Source: an uncultured Thiocystis sp.
Lineage (GTDB): Bacteria; Pseudomonadota; Gammaproteobacteria; Chromatiales; Chromatiaceae
Length of the DNA: 43,788 nt
Assembly: GCF_903866365.1 (NCBI RefSeq)
Contig: NZ_CAIPNF010000058.1
Coordinates: forward strand, 1 to 43,788
Direction of reading: 5' to 3'
The notes under the pieces are model-generated. The model searched no databases. It worked only from the letters and a program-made list of their open reading frames with translations, and was not told where the DNA came from. The position numbers and the translations under genes are program-made. Below, one piece after another: positions 33,118 to 43,397 of the stretch (position 1 is its first letter; every line of letters starts with the position of its first letter).

Positions 33118-33336
33118 TCAATCCTCTCCGATCACGCGTTCATCGCGCGGGGTCGAGAGGATTTTCTCCGCTTCGCCTTGTTGTCTCGCGAAAATAAGCC
33201 GGTACTCGACTCCCGTCTCGCGGGGTTCCTGCTCGCGGCGTCCGCGGACGGTCGCGCGCGCGTCCTGATACTGATCGACCGTTGCGAGGTGTTCGAGCTG
33301 TCGAGGCGGAGATATTTTGTAGACGAAATAAGGCAT
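33118..33336 (-). CDS. Unrecognised 72-residue small protein
   Basis: Soluble, starting MPYFVYKISPPRQLEHLATV. The rest is highly charged with an ARATVRGRREQE helix, a strand VEYRLIFARQQGEAEKIL and the end STPRDERVIGED. The start at 33336 gives a hydrophobic first strand; an ATG at 33351 adds only MDSLE, and neither has a clear ribosome site. No membrane segment, signal or known motif is present. It is convergent with the transglycosylase (41 bp) and divergent from sat (290 bp). I do not recognise the family; the compact beta-alpha pattern looks real, and codon use matches the neighbours. Confidence 0.6.
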   Translation of the reverse strand: MPYFVYKISPPRQLEHLATVDQYQDARATVRGRREQEPRETGVEYRLIFARQQGEAEKILSTPRDERVIGED

Positions 33337-33626
33337 TTCAAGAGAATCCATGGACTGTTGGTGGTGTGCAATGCGCGCTCAGGAGCCTGTCGATCTTCAT
33401 CCGCATCCAAGATGGCCCGCGTAGGTTCCGGCCACGCGTCAAACGATCACGCTTGAGGCAGTTTAAACAGAGTCGAGTCTAGCGTAAATCCTCCGTCGGA
33501 TTGTGCCGCAAACCCTTGTAAAATTGTTCGATCCATAAACAGAACCATGCCAAGACTGGCCCATGGTCGTGCTAAGGTTCCGGCGCGATCAACCCAATTA
33601 GAGACAGCCGAGAGGAGAGACAGGCG

Positions 33627-34814
33627 ATGATCAAACCCGTGGGTTCCGAGACCTTGAAACCACTTTTTGCCTACGACCCGGACCGCCACCACGCACTGAT
33701 GAGCGAGGCTGAAACCCTGCCATCGGTCATCATCAGTTCACAGGCCGCCGGCAATGCCGTCATGATGGGCGGCGGTTACTTCAGTCCGCTCGCTGGATTC
33801 ATGAATGTAGCGGATGCCGTCAGCGTGGCCAACACCATGCGCATGACCGACGGTCTCTTTTTCCCGGTGCCGATTCTCTGCCTGCTGGAAAGTGTCGCGG
33901 CCATCGGCGATGCCCGGCGGATCGCCCTGCGCGATCCGAACGTCGCGGGAAATCCGGTGCTGGCCATCATGGATGTCGCGGCCATCGAACAGATCTCCGA
34001 CGCTCAGATGAACCTGATGACCGAGAAGGTCTATCGCACCTTGGATCCCGCGCATCCCGGAGTGGCAGCCTTCAACAGCCAAGGGCGTCTTGCCGTGTCC
34101 GGCCCGATCCAGGTACTGAATTTCTCCTATTTTCAGGACGATTTCCCGGATACCTTCCGGACCGCGGTCGAGATTAGAAACGAGATCGCGGAGCACGGCT
34201 GGCAGCGTGTGGTGGCCTTCCAGACCCGGAATCCCATGCATCTCGCGCACGAAGAACTTTGTCACATGGCCATGGAGCGTCTCGATTGCGATGGCCTGGT
34301 CATTCATATGCTCCTCGGGAAGCTGAAGCCGGGCGATATCCCCGCCCCGGTCCGCGACGCCGCGATCCGCAAGATGGTCGAGCTCTATTTTCCGCCTAAC
34401 AGCGCCATGGTGACCGGCTATGGCTTCGATATGCTCTACGCGGGGCCTCGCGAGGCGGTACTGCATGCCTATTTCCGACAGAATATGGGCGCAACCCACT
34501 TTATCGTCGGCCGCGACCATGCTGGAGTGGGCGACTATTATGGCGCATTCGATGCTCAGGTGATTTTCGATGAAGAGGTTCCGTCTGGCGCGATGCAGAT
34601 CGAAATATTCAAAGCGGATCATACCGCTTACTCGAAGAAGCTCAACCGAGTGGTGATGATGTGCGAGGCGCCCGATCATACCAAGGAAGACTTCGTGCTG
34701 CTCTCCGGCACCAGGGTGCGCGAACTGCTCGGTAGCGGGGTGGCGCCGCCGCCCGAATTCTCGCGACCGGAGGTGGCCCAAATCCTGATGGATTATTATC
34801 AGTCGCTGGATTGA
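33627..34814 (+). CDS. sat: Sulfate adenylyltransferase (ATP sulfurylase), dissimilatory type
   Basis: A 395-residue homo-oligomeric ATP sulfurylase. It interconverts sulfate plus ATP with APS plus diphosphate. In sulfur oxidisers it runs toward ATP and sulfate as the last step of the cytoplasmic sulfite route. The active-site motifs QTRNPMHLAHE (199-209) and GRDHAG (295-300) are intact, and FLLSGTRVRELL-type sequence lies near the C-terminus (VLLSGTRVRELLG). Length and sequence type are those of Chromatiaceae and sulfate reducers, not the CysDN heterodimer. A GAGAGGAGAG site precedes the ATG. The aprM/aprBA genes that often follow sat in purple sulfur bacteria are absent here. The next gene is metY, 421 bp away. 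Confidence 0.96.
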   Translation: MIKPVGSETLKPLFAYDPDRHHALMSEAETLPSVIISSQAAGNAVMMGGGYFSPLAGFMNVADAVSVANTMRMTDGLFFPVPILCLLESVAAIGDARRIALRDPNVAGNPVLAIMDVAAIEQISDAQMNLMTEKVYRTLDPAHPGVAAFNSQGRLAVSGPIQVLNFSYFQDDFPDTFRTAVEIRNEIAEHGWQRVVAFQTRNPMHLAHEELCHMAMERLDCDGLVIHMLLGKLKPGDIPAPVRDAAIRKMVELYFPPNSAMVTGYGFDMLYAGPREAVLHAYFRQNMGATHFIVGRDHAGVGDYYGAFDAQVIFDEEVPSGAMQIEIFKADHTAYSKKLNRVVMMCEAPDHTKEDFVLLSGTRVRELLGSGVAPPPEFSRPEVAQILMDYYQSLD

Positions 34815-35235
34815 GGGCACGACTTGACGCACCCTTTGTATGCACACTGACTGCCTGTGCGTCGAGTTTACGAGAGGGGCGGCCCGACGGGAGGCCGCTT
34901 CAATCGTCCCGGAATTCCTGCCCTCTCCGCGTTACTTCGCTAGTAGATTGATTAATCTCGTTTTGGTTCGCGTCTGACGTTCCTCATAAGGCGCGACCGC
35001 CATCGATGACTGCGGGCGCCTGCCGAAAGAAGATCCTGGATGAGACATCCCGGACTCCCTGATCAGCGGTCTGCCGATCCGCCACTGTGTCGTCCCAGCC
35101 TATGACCGTCCGCATCGACAGCCATGGATGCCCTGGATAAGATCCACGCCATTCGTTGGCGAGAACCATCTCCCGTCATGGGATCATCGCGCGGATGTCT
35201 CTCCTCACAAAAACGACCACCGACAGGACCCTGAG
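34815..35235 (+). other. Intergenic region between sat and metY, with one hairpin
   Basis: A 421-bp gap without a supported gene. A GCGGCC/GGCCGC stem with an 8-base loop lies at 34879-34898, about 65 bp after the sat stop. It lacks a T-run, so it is only a weak terminator candidate. I looked for SAM-, SAH- and B12-riboswitch landmarks upstream of metY and found none convincing. A frame from 35128 into metY exists but looks unconserved. Confidence 0.5.
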
Positions 35236-36510
35236 ATGAAGCTCGAAACCCTCGCCATCCATGCCGGCTTCGCGCCGGACCCCACCACCAAGTCGGTCGC
35301 CACGCCCATCTATCAGACCACCAGTTATGCCTTCGACGACACTCAGCACGGGGCCGATCTGTTCGATCTGAAGGTCGCGGGCAACATCTATACCCGCATG
35401 ATGAATCCCACCAGCGATGTGCTGGAGCGGCGGGTCGCCGCGCTGGAAGGCGGCGTCGGGGCGCTGGCGCTGGCCTCGGGCATGGCCGCCGTGACCGCCG
35501 CGCTCCTGACCCTCGCCCAGGCCGGCGACAACATCGTCGCGGTCGCGACGCTTTATGGCGGAACTTACAACCTGTTTGCCCACACCCTGCCACGGCTGGG
35601 TATTCAGGTGCGGTTTGCGGCACCCAACGACATCGCCGGGATGGACGCCCAGATCGACGCCCACACCCGCGCGGTCTTCTGCGAATCCATCGGCAACCCG
35701 GCGGGCAATGTCGCCGACATTCAGTCCATCGCCGATATGGCCCACGCGCATGGCGTGCCGCTCATCGTCGATAACACGGTGCCCACGCCCTATCTCTGCC
35801 GTCCCTTCGAGCATGGCGCGGATATCGTGGTCCATGCCTTAACCAAGTACATGGGCGGTCACGGCACCACCCTCGCCGGCGCGCTGGTGGATTCGGGCAA
35901 ATTCCCCTGGGCCGAGCATGCCGAGCGCTTTCCGCTGCTCAATCAGCCGGATGTGTCCTATCACGGCGTGGTCTATCCCGAGGCGTTCGGTCCGGCGGCC
36001 TTTATCGGACGCGCCCGCGTGGTACCGCTGCGCAACATGGGCGCCGCCATTTCGCCTTTTAACAGCTTTCTGATCCTGCAAGGGATCGAGACGATCCATG
36101 TCCGTATGGACCGCCATTGCGAGAACGCCGTCGCGGTGGCTAATTTCCTGAAGGATCATCCCAAAGTGGGCTGGGTTCGCTATGCCGGACTGCCCGACAG
36201 CCCGGATTATCCGCTGATCCAGAAGTACATGGACGGCGCCAAGGCGAGTTCCATTCTGTCGTTCGGGATCAAGGGCGGGATCGAGGCCGGCACCCGCTTC
36301 ATCGACGCGCTCAAGCTTGCGGTGCGTCTGGTCAATATCGGCGACGCCAAGACGCTCGCCTGTCATCCGGCCACCACCACCCATCGTCAGCTTGCGCCGG
36401 AGGAACTGGCGCGCGCCGGGGTCTCGGCGGATCTGATCCGGTTGTCGATCGGCATCGAGCACATCGACGACATCGTTGCCGATCTGGAGCAGGCACTGGC
36501 GGCAGCATAA
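35236..36510 (+). CDS. metY: O-acetylhomoserine sulfhydrylase (aminocarboxypropyltransferase)
   Basis: A 424-residue PLP enzyme of the Cys/Met metabolism family. It makes homocysteine directly from O-acetylhomoserine and sulfide. It opens KLETLAIHAGFAPDPTTKSV. Cofactor-site features are SGMAAV near 81, YGGTYNLF near 107, VDNTVPTPYLCRP near 178 and the Schiff-base Lys204 in VVHALTKYMGGHGT. The long loop at about 205-260 and the roughly 425-residue length separate MetY from MetB/MetC/MetZ (about 390). The start at 35236 has AGGA upstream. Direct use of sulfide suits a sulfide-oxidising organism. It ends 35 bp before the hybrid kinase gene, which is probably a separate unit. Confidence 0.95.
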   Translation: MKLETLAIHAGFAPDPTTKSVATPIYQTTSYAFDDTQHGADLFDLKVAGNIYTRMMNPTSDVLERRVAALEGGVGALALASGMAAVTAALLTLAQAGDNIVAVATLYGGTYNLFAHTLPRLGIQVRFAAPNDIAGMDAQIDAHTRAVFCESIGNPAGNVADIQSIADMAHAHGVPLIVDNTVPTPYLCRPFEHGADIVVHALTKYMGGHGTTLAGALVDSGKFPWAEHAERFPLLNQPDVSYHGVVYPEAFGPAAFIGRARVVPLRNMGAAISPFNSFLILQGIETIHVRMDRHCENAVAVANFLKDHPKVGWVRYAGLPDSPDYPLIQKYMDGAKASSILSFGIKGGIEAGTRFIDALKLAVRLVNIGDAKTLACHPATTTHRQLAPEELARAGVSADLIRLSIGIEHIDDIVADLEQALAAA

Positions 36511-36545
36511 ATCCACCGCTCATCTCCGCGCACTGACGATCCATC

Positions 36546-39500
36546 ATGCAGCGTGATCGCTTCCTGCCCACTCGGCTCCTGCCCTGGCTTGTGCTGGTCG
36601 CCGGTCTTATCGTGGCTTACGCGAGCTGGTTCAACGCGCGGCAGGATGCCCTGGAGCAACTCCAGGCGGAATTCGAGTTTCGCGCCAACGAAACCCTGGA
36701 CCATATTCGGGATCGTCTGAGTCGCTACGAAGAGATTCTGCGGGGCACGGCGGGTCTGTTCAACGTCTCCGAGACAGTCACGCGCGAGGAGTTTCGGGAG
36801 TATGTCAACGGGCTGAATTTGCAGCAGCGTTATCCGGGCATCCAGGGCATCGGTTTCGCGCGCTGGATTCCGGCCCACGAGAAGGCCGCGCATCTCGACC
36901 GGGTCCGCCGGGAAGGGTTCCCGGAGTATCGGATCTGGCCCGAGAACGACCGCGAAGACTGGACCTCGATCCTCTATCTGGAACCCTTTGCCGACCGCAA
37001 TCTCCGCGCCTTTGGCTATGACATGTATTCGGAGCCGGTGCGGCGGGCGGCCATGGAACGCGCGCGGGATCGGGGCGAACCGGCGATCTCCGGCAAGGTC
37101 ACGCTGGTGCAGGAGACGGAACAGGACGTGCAGGCCGGTTTTCTGATGTACGTGCCGCTGTACGTCAAACAGGCGCCGCAGGCGACCCCGGACGAACGCC
37201 GACGTCACCTTTTGGGTTGGGTCTATGCGCCGTTTCGCATGAACGATCTGATGCGGGGCATTCTCAAGGATCACTACGAGGACATGGGTCGCTCCATGAG
37301 CCTGGCCATCCATGATGGAGACTCGTCTGCGCCGGCCGCCCTGCTGTTCGCGTCCGATCTCGAAAAAACGCCTGACCGGGCGGCCTTTCGCGTCGAGCGG
37401 GAGATCGAGATCGCCGGGCATCGTTGGTTCGTTGTGATGCGCTCGCTGCCCGGTTTTGACGCCAGACAACCGAGCGAGCGGGCAAGCGATCTTGCGATCC
37501 TCGGCGGCGCCGGGACGCTCGCCCTGACTCTGGTGGTCTGGCTTCTGATCCGTAATCGCGCGCGCGCCTTGCAGATCGCCCAGGCCTTCGAGGTCAATAG
37601 AGCGATCAAGCTGCTGATCGATCCGGAGACCGGGCGGATCGTCGATGCCAATTCGGCGGCCGTCGCGTTTTATGGGTATCCGCGCGAGCAACTCCTGGCG
37701 TTGTCCATCACGGACATCAACCCGCTGCCCGCCGAGGAGATGCGCCGCGAGATGGCAGCCGCGGTCGCGCGCACAAGACTCTATTGCCAGCGCCAGCAGC
37801 GCCTGGCGTCCGGTGACATCCGTGATGTGGAAATCCATACCGGCCCGGTGACCGTCGGCGGGCGCACCCTACTGCATTCGATCGTGCATGACATCACCGA
37901 GCGTCGACGGATCGAGGCGGCGCTGCGCGCGTCCGAGACCATGCTGCGGACCGTCTACGATCTGGTGCCGGTAGGGATCTCTATCACCGATCCCTCGGGG
38001 CATCTCGTCGATTGCAACCGCGCCTCGGAATCCCTGCTGGGCATCACGCGGGACGAACATCTCCAGCGGGATTATGACGGCAAGGAATGGGCGATCATTC
38101 GACCGGACGGTTCGCCCATGCCGTCGGAGGAATACGCCAGCGTGCGCGCGATGGTCGAACGGCGCGCGGTGCGCGACGTGGAGATGGGCATCGTCCGGCC
38201 CGAAGGCGTCACCTGGCTCTCGGTCAGCGCCATGCTCTCCAATCATCCCGACTATGGAGTGGTTATCGCCTTCGTGGATATCACGGAGCGCAAGCGGGCG
38301 GAAGAGACGCTGCGTCTCTTCAAGACCGTCGTCGAAACCTCCGAGGAAGCGATCGCGATCAGCGATCCGAACGGCGCATTGGTTTACATCAATCCCGCGC
38401 ACGAAACATTATTCGGGTGGCCACTGGAGCAGGCGTTCCATCTGAACTATCGCGGTTATTATCCGCCGGAATCCGTCGAGCGCCTGAATCAAGAGGTCGC
38501 GCCCCGGTTGGCGCGCGGCGAAAGCTGGGAAGGCGAGCTGGAAGTCCGCGATCGCACGGGGCGTTGCTTCCCACTCTGGGAGCGCGCCGGAGCGGTGCGC
38601 AATGCCGCGGGCGAGATACTGTATGCCTTTGGTTTCATGCACGATATCAGCGCGCAAAAGGAGGCTGAAGCGGCCTTGATCGACAGCGAGCGGCGCTGGC
38701 AATTCGCGCTGGAAGGTCCAGGCGATGGGGTGTGGGACTGGGATCTCCAGACGGGTAAGATCTTCTTTTCCAACGGCTGGAAGGCCATGTTGGGATTTGC
38801 CGACAACGAGATCGGCGAGCACATCGACGAATGGGAAACGCGCGTTCATCCGGAGGATGCGGCACAAGCGCGAGCGGATGTGCAGACCCATCTCGACGGC
38901 AAGACGCCCAGTTACATGAACGAGCATCGGATGCGCTGTAAGGATGGCGGTTGGAAATGGATACTCGATCGCGGCATGGTGGTCAGCCGTGCCGCCGACG
39001 GTCAAGCCCTGCGCATGATCGGTACGCATTCGGACATCACGGCGCGGAAGCAGTCGCAACTTGCCTTGGAACAAAGCGAGGCGAAGGCGCACGCCATCAT
39101 CGACGCCTCTCCGGCGCCCCTGGCTATCGTCTATGCGATGCGCGACATCACCTATCTGAACCCGGCCTTCGTCGCGACCTTCGGCTATAACCTGGAAGAC
39201 ATTCCGACCTTGGCGGCTTGGCGGCGCCTGACCTATCCCGATCCTGAGTATCGCCACTGGATCAGCAATTTCATGTGCGATGGGCTGGCAAGGATCAAAC
39301 GCGAGGGCGGGACATTCGAGCCGATGAAACTGAACATCCGCTGCAAAGAGGGCACGATCCGCACGGTGGTCGTCGCCCTAACCGCGCTGCCGGGTCAAAT
39401 CTTCGAGGGTGTGCATCTGGCGACTTTCCATGACGTGACCGAGATTGAGCGGGCGCGCGAACTGGCCGAGGAGTCGGCGCGGATGAAGTCCGAATTCCTG

Positions 39501-41237
39501 GCCAACATGAGCCATGAAATCCGCACGCCCATGAACGCGATCATCGGGTTGTCTCAACTGGCGCTGGATAAACCGCTGCCCCCCGACGTGCGCGACGATC
39601 TGGAGACGATTCATCGCTCCTCGTGGAGTCTGATGCGGATTCTGAACGATATTCTCGATTACTCGAAGATCGAAGCGGAGCGGATGACCATCGAGCAGGC
39701 CGACTTCGATCTGGACGAATTGCTGAAGACGCTCCAGGCGTTGTTTGCCTTCGCCGCCGAGGAAAAGGCACTCGCTTTTCGGATCGAGGTCGCGCCCGAG
39801 GTGCCCCGTCGTTTGATCGGCGACGCGCTGCGTCTGCAACAGGTGCTTGCCAATCTGCTGGGCAATGCCATCAAGTTCACCGAGCAGGGCGGGGTTTTGC
39901 TGCGGATTATCGCGCTTGCGGTCGACGCGACGCAGGCCCGGCTGCGCTGGCGAGTGGAGGATACCGGGATCGGGATGTCGCCGGAGACGCTGTCCGGTCT
40001 TTTCCGGCCCTTCGCCCAGGCCGACGGATCGATCTCGCGACGCTTCGGCGGCACTGGCCTGGGGCTGGTCATCAGTCGCGAACTGCTGTCCTTGATGGGC
40101 AGCCAGTTCGACATCGAGATTATGCCCGGAAGCGGCAGCGCGTTCGCGTTTGACATAACGTTGGGACGGGCAGCCGTGCTAGCGTCCGACCAGGGGGCGC
40201 CGCCCTGGGATGGATGGACTAGCATGGAGTGTCGTTTTCCGCTGGCGGGCGCGCGGGTCTTGATCGCTGAAAACGACCCCGTTAACCAACGCATCGTCCG
40301 GCAATTGCTGGAGCGTTCGGGCATCCAGGTCACCTTGGCCGAGCATGGTCAGGCGGCGCTGGACCGGCTGGCGAGCGAACGCTTCGATGCCGTCCTGATG
40401 AACGTGCAGATGCCGGAGATGGATGGGATGACCGCCACCCGGCGGATTCGCGAGAACGCATCGCTGGCGGCGTTGCCGGTGATTGCCTTGACCGCGGGCA
40501 TCACTCCAGGGGAACGCCAGCAGGCGATGGACAGCGGAATGAACGATTTCATCGGCAAGCCGATCCATCCCGACGCACTCCTGACGACGCTTGCGCGCTG
40601 GATCCTCGGGCCGGACGCGAGCGACATCGGTGCCCTCGACACCCCGGCTGCGCCTTGGATGCCCGTGCTGCCCGGATTCGATCTGACCGATCTCGCGGTC
40701 ATCTTGGAGGATCGAGCGTCCGCGATCGATCTGCTGCGCCAGTTCGCCGAGACGATTCGCGACGATATGGACGGGATCGGGGGCGCGCTCGCCGTCGGCG
40801 ATCTTCAGCGGACCTGTCAACGTCTGCATCAGCTCAAGGGCGTCTCCGGCAATGTCGGCGCCATCGAACTGGCGGCGGCGGCGGAGCGGCTTGACACCGC
40901 ACTGGGAGAGGGGAATGATCCGACACCCGCGCTGGATGCGTTGCGCCAGGCGTATGCCCGAGCATTGGACCAGATCGCGGCACTCACCGACGAGCCGCCA
41001 TCCGCCGACGCGACGGACGTGCCCTCCGAGGCGCTGGTGGAACTGGCGACCCGAATCGAGACGCTGCTGCGCGGGATGGACTTGATCCCGGATCAGTTGT
41101 TGGAGGAACTAAAGGCGGCGGTTCCAGCCCGCGACGAGGGGCTTTACCGCGCCTTCAGACGCCAGGTCGATCAGATCGACTACCGTCAAGCGATTGTGTG
41201 CCTGGAACAGTTGATTCACCTAAAGCGGACGTATTAA
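36546..41237 (+). CDS. CHASE/multi-PAS hybrid sensor histidine kinase with degenerate receiver and Hpt domain
   Basis: A 1563-residue inner-membrane kinase. One membrane helix at 11-28 and another at about 316-336 enclose a periplasmic CHASE-type sensor ([30 protein letters not shown]). About five PAS/PAC modules follow (roughly 345-455, 460-585, 590-710, 715-840, 843-975). HisKA has H990 in [12 protein letters not shown]. HATPase has N1107 ([12 protein letters not shown]), DTGIGM near 1139 and GTGLGL near 1169. The receiver (about 1237-1350) retains T1316 and K1338 but has Asn1286 where the phosphorylated Asp belongs ([11 protein letters not shown]). It also has ENDP instead of EDNP at 1242. 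A C-terminal Hpt keeps H1428 (RLHQLKG). The next gene, 11 bp on, encodes a receiver-GGDEF regulator, its likely partner. Confidence 0.93.
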   Translation: MQRDRFLPTRLLPWLVLVAGLIVAYASWFNARQDALEQLQAEFEFRANETLDHIRDRLSRYEEILRGTAGLFNVSETVTREEFREYVNGLNLQQRYPGIQGIGFARWIPAHEKAAHLDRVRREGFPEYRIWPENDREDWTSILYLEPFADRNLRAFGYDMYSEPVRRAAMERARDRGEPAISGKVTLVQETEQDVQAGFLMYVPLYVKQAPQATPDERRRHLLGWVYAPFRMNDLMRGILKDHYEDMGRSMSLAIHDGDSSAPAALLFASDLEKTPDRAAFRVEREIEIAGHRWFVVMRSLPGFDARQPSERASDLAILGGAGTLALTLVVWLLIRNRARALQIAQAFEVNRAIKLLIDPETGRIVDANSAAVAFYGYPREQLLALSITDINPLPAEEMRREMAAAVARTRLYCQRQQRLASGDIRDVEIHTGPVTVGGRTLLHSIVHDITERRRIEAALRASETMLRTVYDLVPVGISITDPSGHLVDCNRASESLLGITRDEHLQRDYDGKEWAIIRPDGSPMPSEEYASVRAMVERRAVRDVEMGIVRPEGVTWLSVSAMLSNHPDYGVVIAFVDITERKRAEETLRLFKTVVETSEEAIAISDPNGALVYINPAHETLFGWPLEQAFHLNYRGYYPPESVERLNQEVAPRLARGESWEGELEVRDRTGRCFPLWERAGAVRNAAGEILYAFGFMHDISAQKEAEAALIDSERRWQFALEGPGDGVWDWDLQTGKIFFSNGWKAMLGFADNEIGEHIDEWETRVHPEDAAQARADVQTHLDGKTPSYMNEHRMRCKDGGWKWILDRGMVVSRAADGQALRMIGTHSDITARKQSQLALEQSEAKAHAIIDASPAPLAIVYAMRDITYLNPAFVATFGYNLEDIPTLAAWRRLTYPDPEYRHWISNFMCDGLARIKREGGTFEPMKLNIRCKEGTIRTVVVALTALPGQIFEGVHLATFHDVTEIERARELAEESARMKSEFLANMSHEIRTPMNAIIGLSQLALDKPLPPDVRDDLETIHRSSWSLMRILNDILDYSKIEAERMTIEQADFDLDELLKTLQALFAFAAEEKALAFRIEVAPEVPRRLIGDALRLQQVLANLLGNAIKFTEQGGVLLRIIALAVDATQARLRWRVEDTGIGMSPETLSGLFRPFAQADGSISRRFGGTGLGLVISRELLSLMGSQFDIEIMPGSGSAFAFDITLGRAAVLASDQGAPPWDGWTSMECRFPLAGARVLIAENDPVNQRIVRQLLERSGIQVTLAEHGQAALDRLASERFDAVLMNVQMPEMDGMTATRRIRENASLAALPVIALTAGITPGERQQAMDSGMNDFIGKPIHPDALLTTLARWILGPDASDIGALDTPAAPWMPVLPGFDLTDLAVILEDRASAIDLLRQFAETIRDDMDGIGGALAVGDLQRTCQRLHQLKGVSGNVGAIELAAAAERLDTALGEGNDPTPALDALRQAYARALDQIAALTDEPPSADATDVPSEALVELATRIETLLRGMDLIPDQLLEELKAAVPARDEGLYRAFRRQVDQIDYRQAIVCLEQLIHLKRTY

Positions 41238-41248
41238 GGATACCGACA

Positions 41249-42226
41249 ATGACGCCCAATGAGACGATTCCGGTTGTCTTGATCGTCGACGACGTACCGA
41301 CCAATATCAAACTGCTCGCCCGTGCGCTGCGGCACGACTACCGGGTCAAGGTCGCCAGCTGTGGCGAAGACGCGCTGCAAGGCGCGCGGCTTGAGCCCCG
41401 CCCCGATCTGATCCTGCTGGATGTGATGATGCCGGAGATGGATGGCTACGAGGTGTGCCGACGCCTGAAAAGCGACCCGGTCACCGAGTTCATTCCGGTG
41501 ATGTTCGTCACGGCCCGGGATACGGAGGAGGATGAGGAACTGGGATTCAATCTAGGCTGCGTGGATTACATCACCAAGCCGTTTTCGGTCCCCATCGTGA
41601 AGGCGCGGGTCCGCACGCACCAGCCGTTTTCGGTCCCCATCGTGAAGGCGCGGGTCCGCACGCACCTGCGGCTCAAGCGACAGGCCGACGCGCTGGAAAG
41701 ACTGTCGCACATCGATCAGCTCACGGGCCTGGCGAACCGACGCCAGTTGGCGACCACCTTCGAGATGGAGTTCAAGCGCGCCGCGCGCGAGGGGCTGTCG
41801 CTCTCGGTCCTGATCGTCGATATCGATCATTTCAAGGATTACAACGACCACTACGGGCACGGCGCGGGCGATGTCTGTCTGCGCCAGGTCGCCTCGTCCT
41901 TAATGAACAGCCTGTCCCGGCCAGGGGATCTGGTCACCCGCTACGGCGGAGAAGAGTTTGTCGTCATTCTGCCCGCGACCGACAGCGCCGATGCCTATGC
42001 ACTGGGCGAACGACTGCGCGAAAACATCGTGCAATTGAACATCCCCCATGCGTATTCGAGCGCCGCGCAGGTGGTGAGCGTCAGCATCGGTGGAACCACG
42101 GCGGAAGCCCTGTGCGACATCGACTCGCCGGAGAATCTGCTGGAAAGTGCCGATCGAATGCTCTATCGCGCCAAGGAAATGGGGCGCAATCGAACCGTGT
42201 TGACGACGACTGAGGCGATTTCCTGA
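41249..42226 (+). CDS. Response regulator with GGDEF output (diguanylate cyclase)
   Basis: A 325-residue cytosolic regulator. The receiver (about residues 8-125) is complete: D14/D15, phospho-acceptor D58 ([13 protein letters not shown]), T88 and K110. The GGDEF domain (about 150-320) has [10 protein letters not shown] near 191, an active GGEEF at 233-237 and an RPGD inhibitory site at 224-227, so it should make c-di-GMP with product feedback. Between them is an exact in-frame repeat of 15 residues ([14 protein letters not shown] twice). The start at 41249 has AAGGA upstream; a longer frame reaching into the kinase gene is rejected. It is 11 bp after the kinase and is the probable output of that pathway. 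Confidence 0.94.
   Translation: MTPNETIPVVLIVDDVPTNIKLLARALRHDYRVKVASCGEDALQGARLEPRPDLILLDVMMPEMDGYEVCRRLKSDPVTEFIPVMFVTARDTEEDEELGFNLGCVDYITKPFSVPIVKARVRTHQPFSVPIVKARVRTHLRLKRQADALERLSHIDQLTGLANRRQLATTFEMEFKRAAREGLSLSVLIVDIDHFKDYNDHYGHGAGDVCLRQVASSLMNSLSRPGDLVTRYGGEEFVVILPATDSADAYALGERLRENIVQLNIPHAYSSAAQVVSVSIGGTTAEALCDIDSPENLLESADRMLYRAKEMGRNRTVLTTTEAIS
41577..41666. repeat. Perfect 45-bp tandem duplication inside the receiver-GGDEF gene
   Basis: Bases 41577-41621 and 41622-41666 are identical at all 45 positions, with mismatches immediately on both sides. The unit encodes 15 residues at the end of the receiver domain (last helix and start of the linker). The absence of any silent difference points to a very recent event or to an assembly error. 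Confidence 0.95.
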
Positions 42227-42251
42227 CAGGACAGCCTGATGCCGAGTCCTG

Positions 42252-42407
42252 TCAGGCGACCAGCCGCCGATCGCTGTGCCAGGTGGCATATCCGAGGACC
42301 GGAAAGAGCAGGATCATCCCGACGAACAGGGTCAGTAGACCGATCCCGCCGAGCAGGACGATCAGCGCGGCCCAGAGCAGCATGGCGGTCCAGTTGGTCA
42401 GAACGAC
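42252..42407 (-). pseudogene. C-terminal remnant of a DUF2189-like membrane protein
   Basis: The last 51 codons of a minus-strand frame encode two hydrophobic segments and end GMILLFPVLGYATWHSDRRLV. This closely resembles the end of DUF2189 inner-membrane proteins, which finish FPLIGHATWHAYRDLV-like. Upstream of about 42407 the frame turns into basic, low-quality sequence with no membrane segments, and no start or ribosome site fits. I read it as a 5'-deleted gene. It lies 25 bp from the receiver-GGDEF stop, convergent. Confidence 0.6.
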
Positions 42408-42610
42408 GCGAGAACTGGGCCATCCTTCCGACCTGTTGGTCGTCGAGCGATATCCGCCATCCTTCTTCCGCGCGCCGTGGAAGCAACTGGCGGCCACCGG
42501 GCAATGCCTTGTTTCTACATTGCCACCCCGCCGCCGCCCTCGCTCGCTGACCCTGGGCGGCGCGGTTTGGGACGCTGGCGTGCGGCGCGAACGGTCGGGT
42601 ATCCGGGCGG

Positions 42611-42973
42611 TCAACGCGACCACAATTTGCCGATATCAAGGTCGATGATGCAATCGGGCAACTCGATGGTGCAGGTTTCGCGCTGGAAATCGCCGATTTT
42701 TCGATATTCGCCATCGACCAGCCGATACACCTTGGCCTTGGTCTGGCGGGGATAGAGCAGGAGGTAGTAGCCGACACCTTCCTCGCGGTAAAGCTGGAAC
42801 TTGGTCCGCTCGTCGCGACTCGCGGTTTTCGGCGAGATCACCTCGGCGATCAACGCCGGCGCGCGCACGATACGCTCGCCTTCCAGCGCACCGCAGACGA
42901 CGATGACATCCGGGCGCGTGACGGTGTCCTCGGCAAACTCGACATCGATCTCGTACAGCGCCTCGCAGGGACA
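42611..42973 (-). pseudogene. Truncated Uma2-family (DUF820) endonuclease-like gene
   Basis: The minus-strand frame reads ALYEIDVEFAEDTVTRPDVI, then LIAEVISPKTASRDERTKFQ, then EGVGYYLLLYP and a final IDLDIGKLW. These are the middle and C-terminal parts of Uma2 proteins, restriction-nuclease-fold PD-(D/E)xK proteins, including the RPDV Asp and the AEVISP Glu. The first roughly 70 residues (substrate region with YEIIDGE-like motifs) are missing. The frame is open back to a stop at 43040-43042 but has no usable start before a GTG at 42868, which would drop the RPDV Asp. It is therefore most likely a decayed fragment. Uma2 genes are often multicopy and mobile. Confidence 0.65.
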
Positions 42974-43397
42974 GTGAATGCCAGGGCTCGTTGCGCGCCC
43001 GGATCGCCACGAACGGCTTCCGGAGACGATGGCGAACGTTCAGCCATACTGAAAATTGCTTGGGATACGCGCCTGACCGCCGATCGCTGTTCCGTACAAT
43101 AGGAGCCCGCTTGCTGGAGCCACGTCATCCGTGAGCCCTTCTTGCGGGGACATGGATTGAAACTCGGCCGAATCGTTCGCACAAGTCAGTCAACGGACTT
43201 CGGCATGCCACTCGCGGTTTTCCCTCTGCTCCGCGCACTGTTCTTGTCGCGGCGTTGCGGCATGCATTCGGCGAGTTCCGGCAAATGGAGGTCGTTGCGC
43301 TAGGTGGGTCACGCGATGGGTTTGGACATGCGTTCCCGCAGCCGCCGAAGCGATAGAGGTCCGTTCCCTATCACAACGTCACGATGAGGAAATCGGC
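42974..43397. other. Intergenic region without a supported gene
   Basis: A 424-bp stretch between the Uma2 remnant and the iron-sulfur protein gene. I see short frames only, none with family motifs. The 5' end of the Uma2-like gene should lie here but is not recognisable in any minus-strand frame, which supports decay. No clear promoter or hairpin was found. Confidence 0.5.

Noticed and set aside
34815-35235. Possible SAM or B12 riboswitch upstream of metY
   Set aside because: A GCCACTG and an AGGA-type match occur, but they are on opposite strands or unpaired. No conserved core could be assembled.
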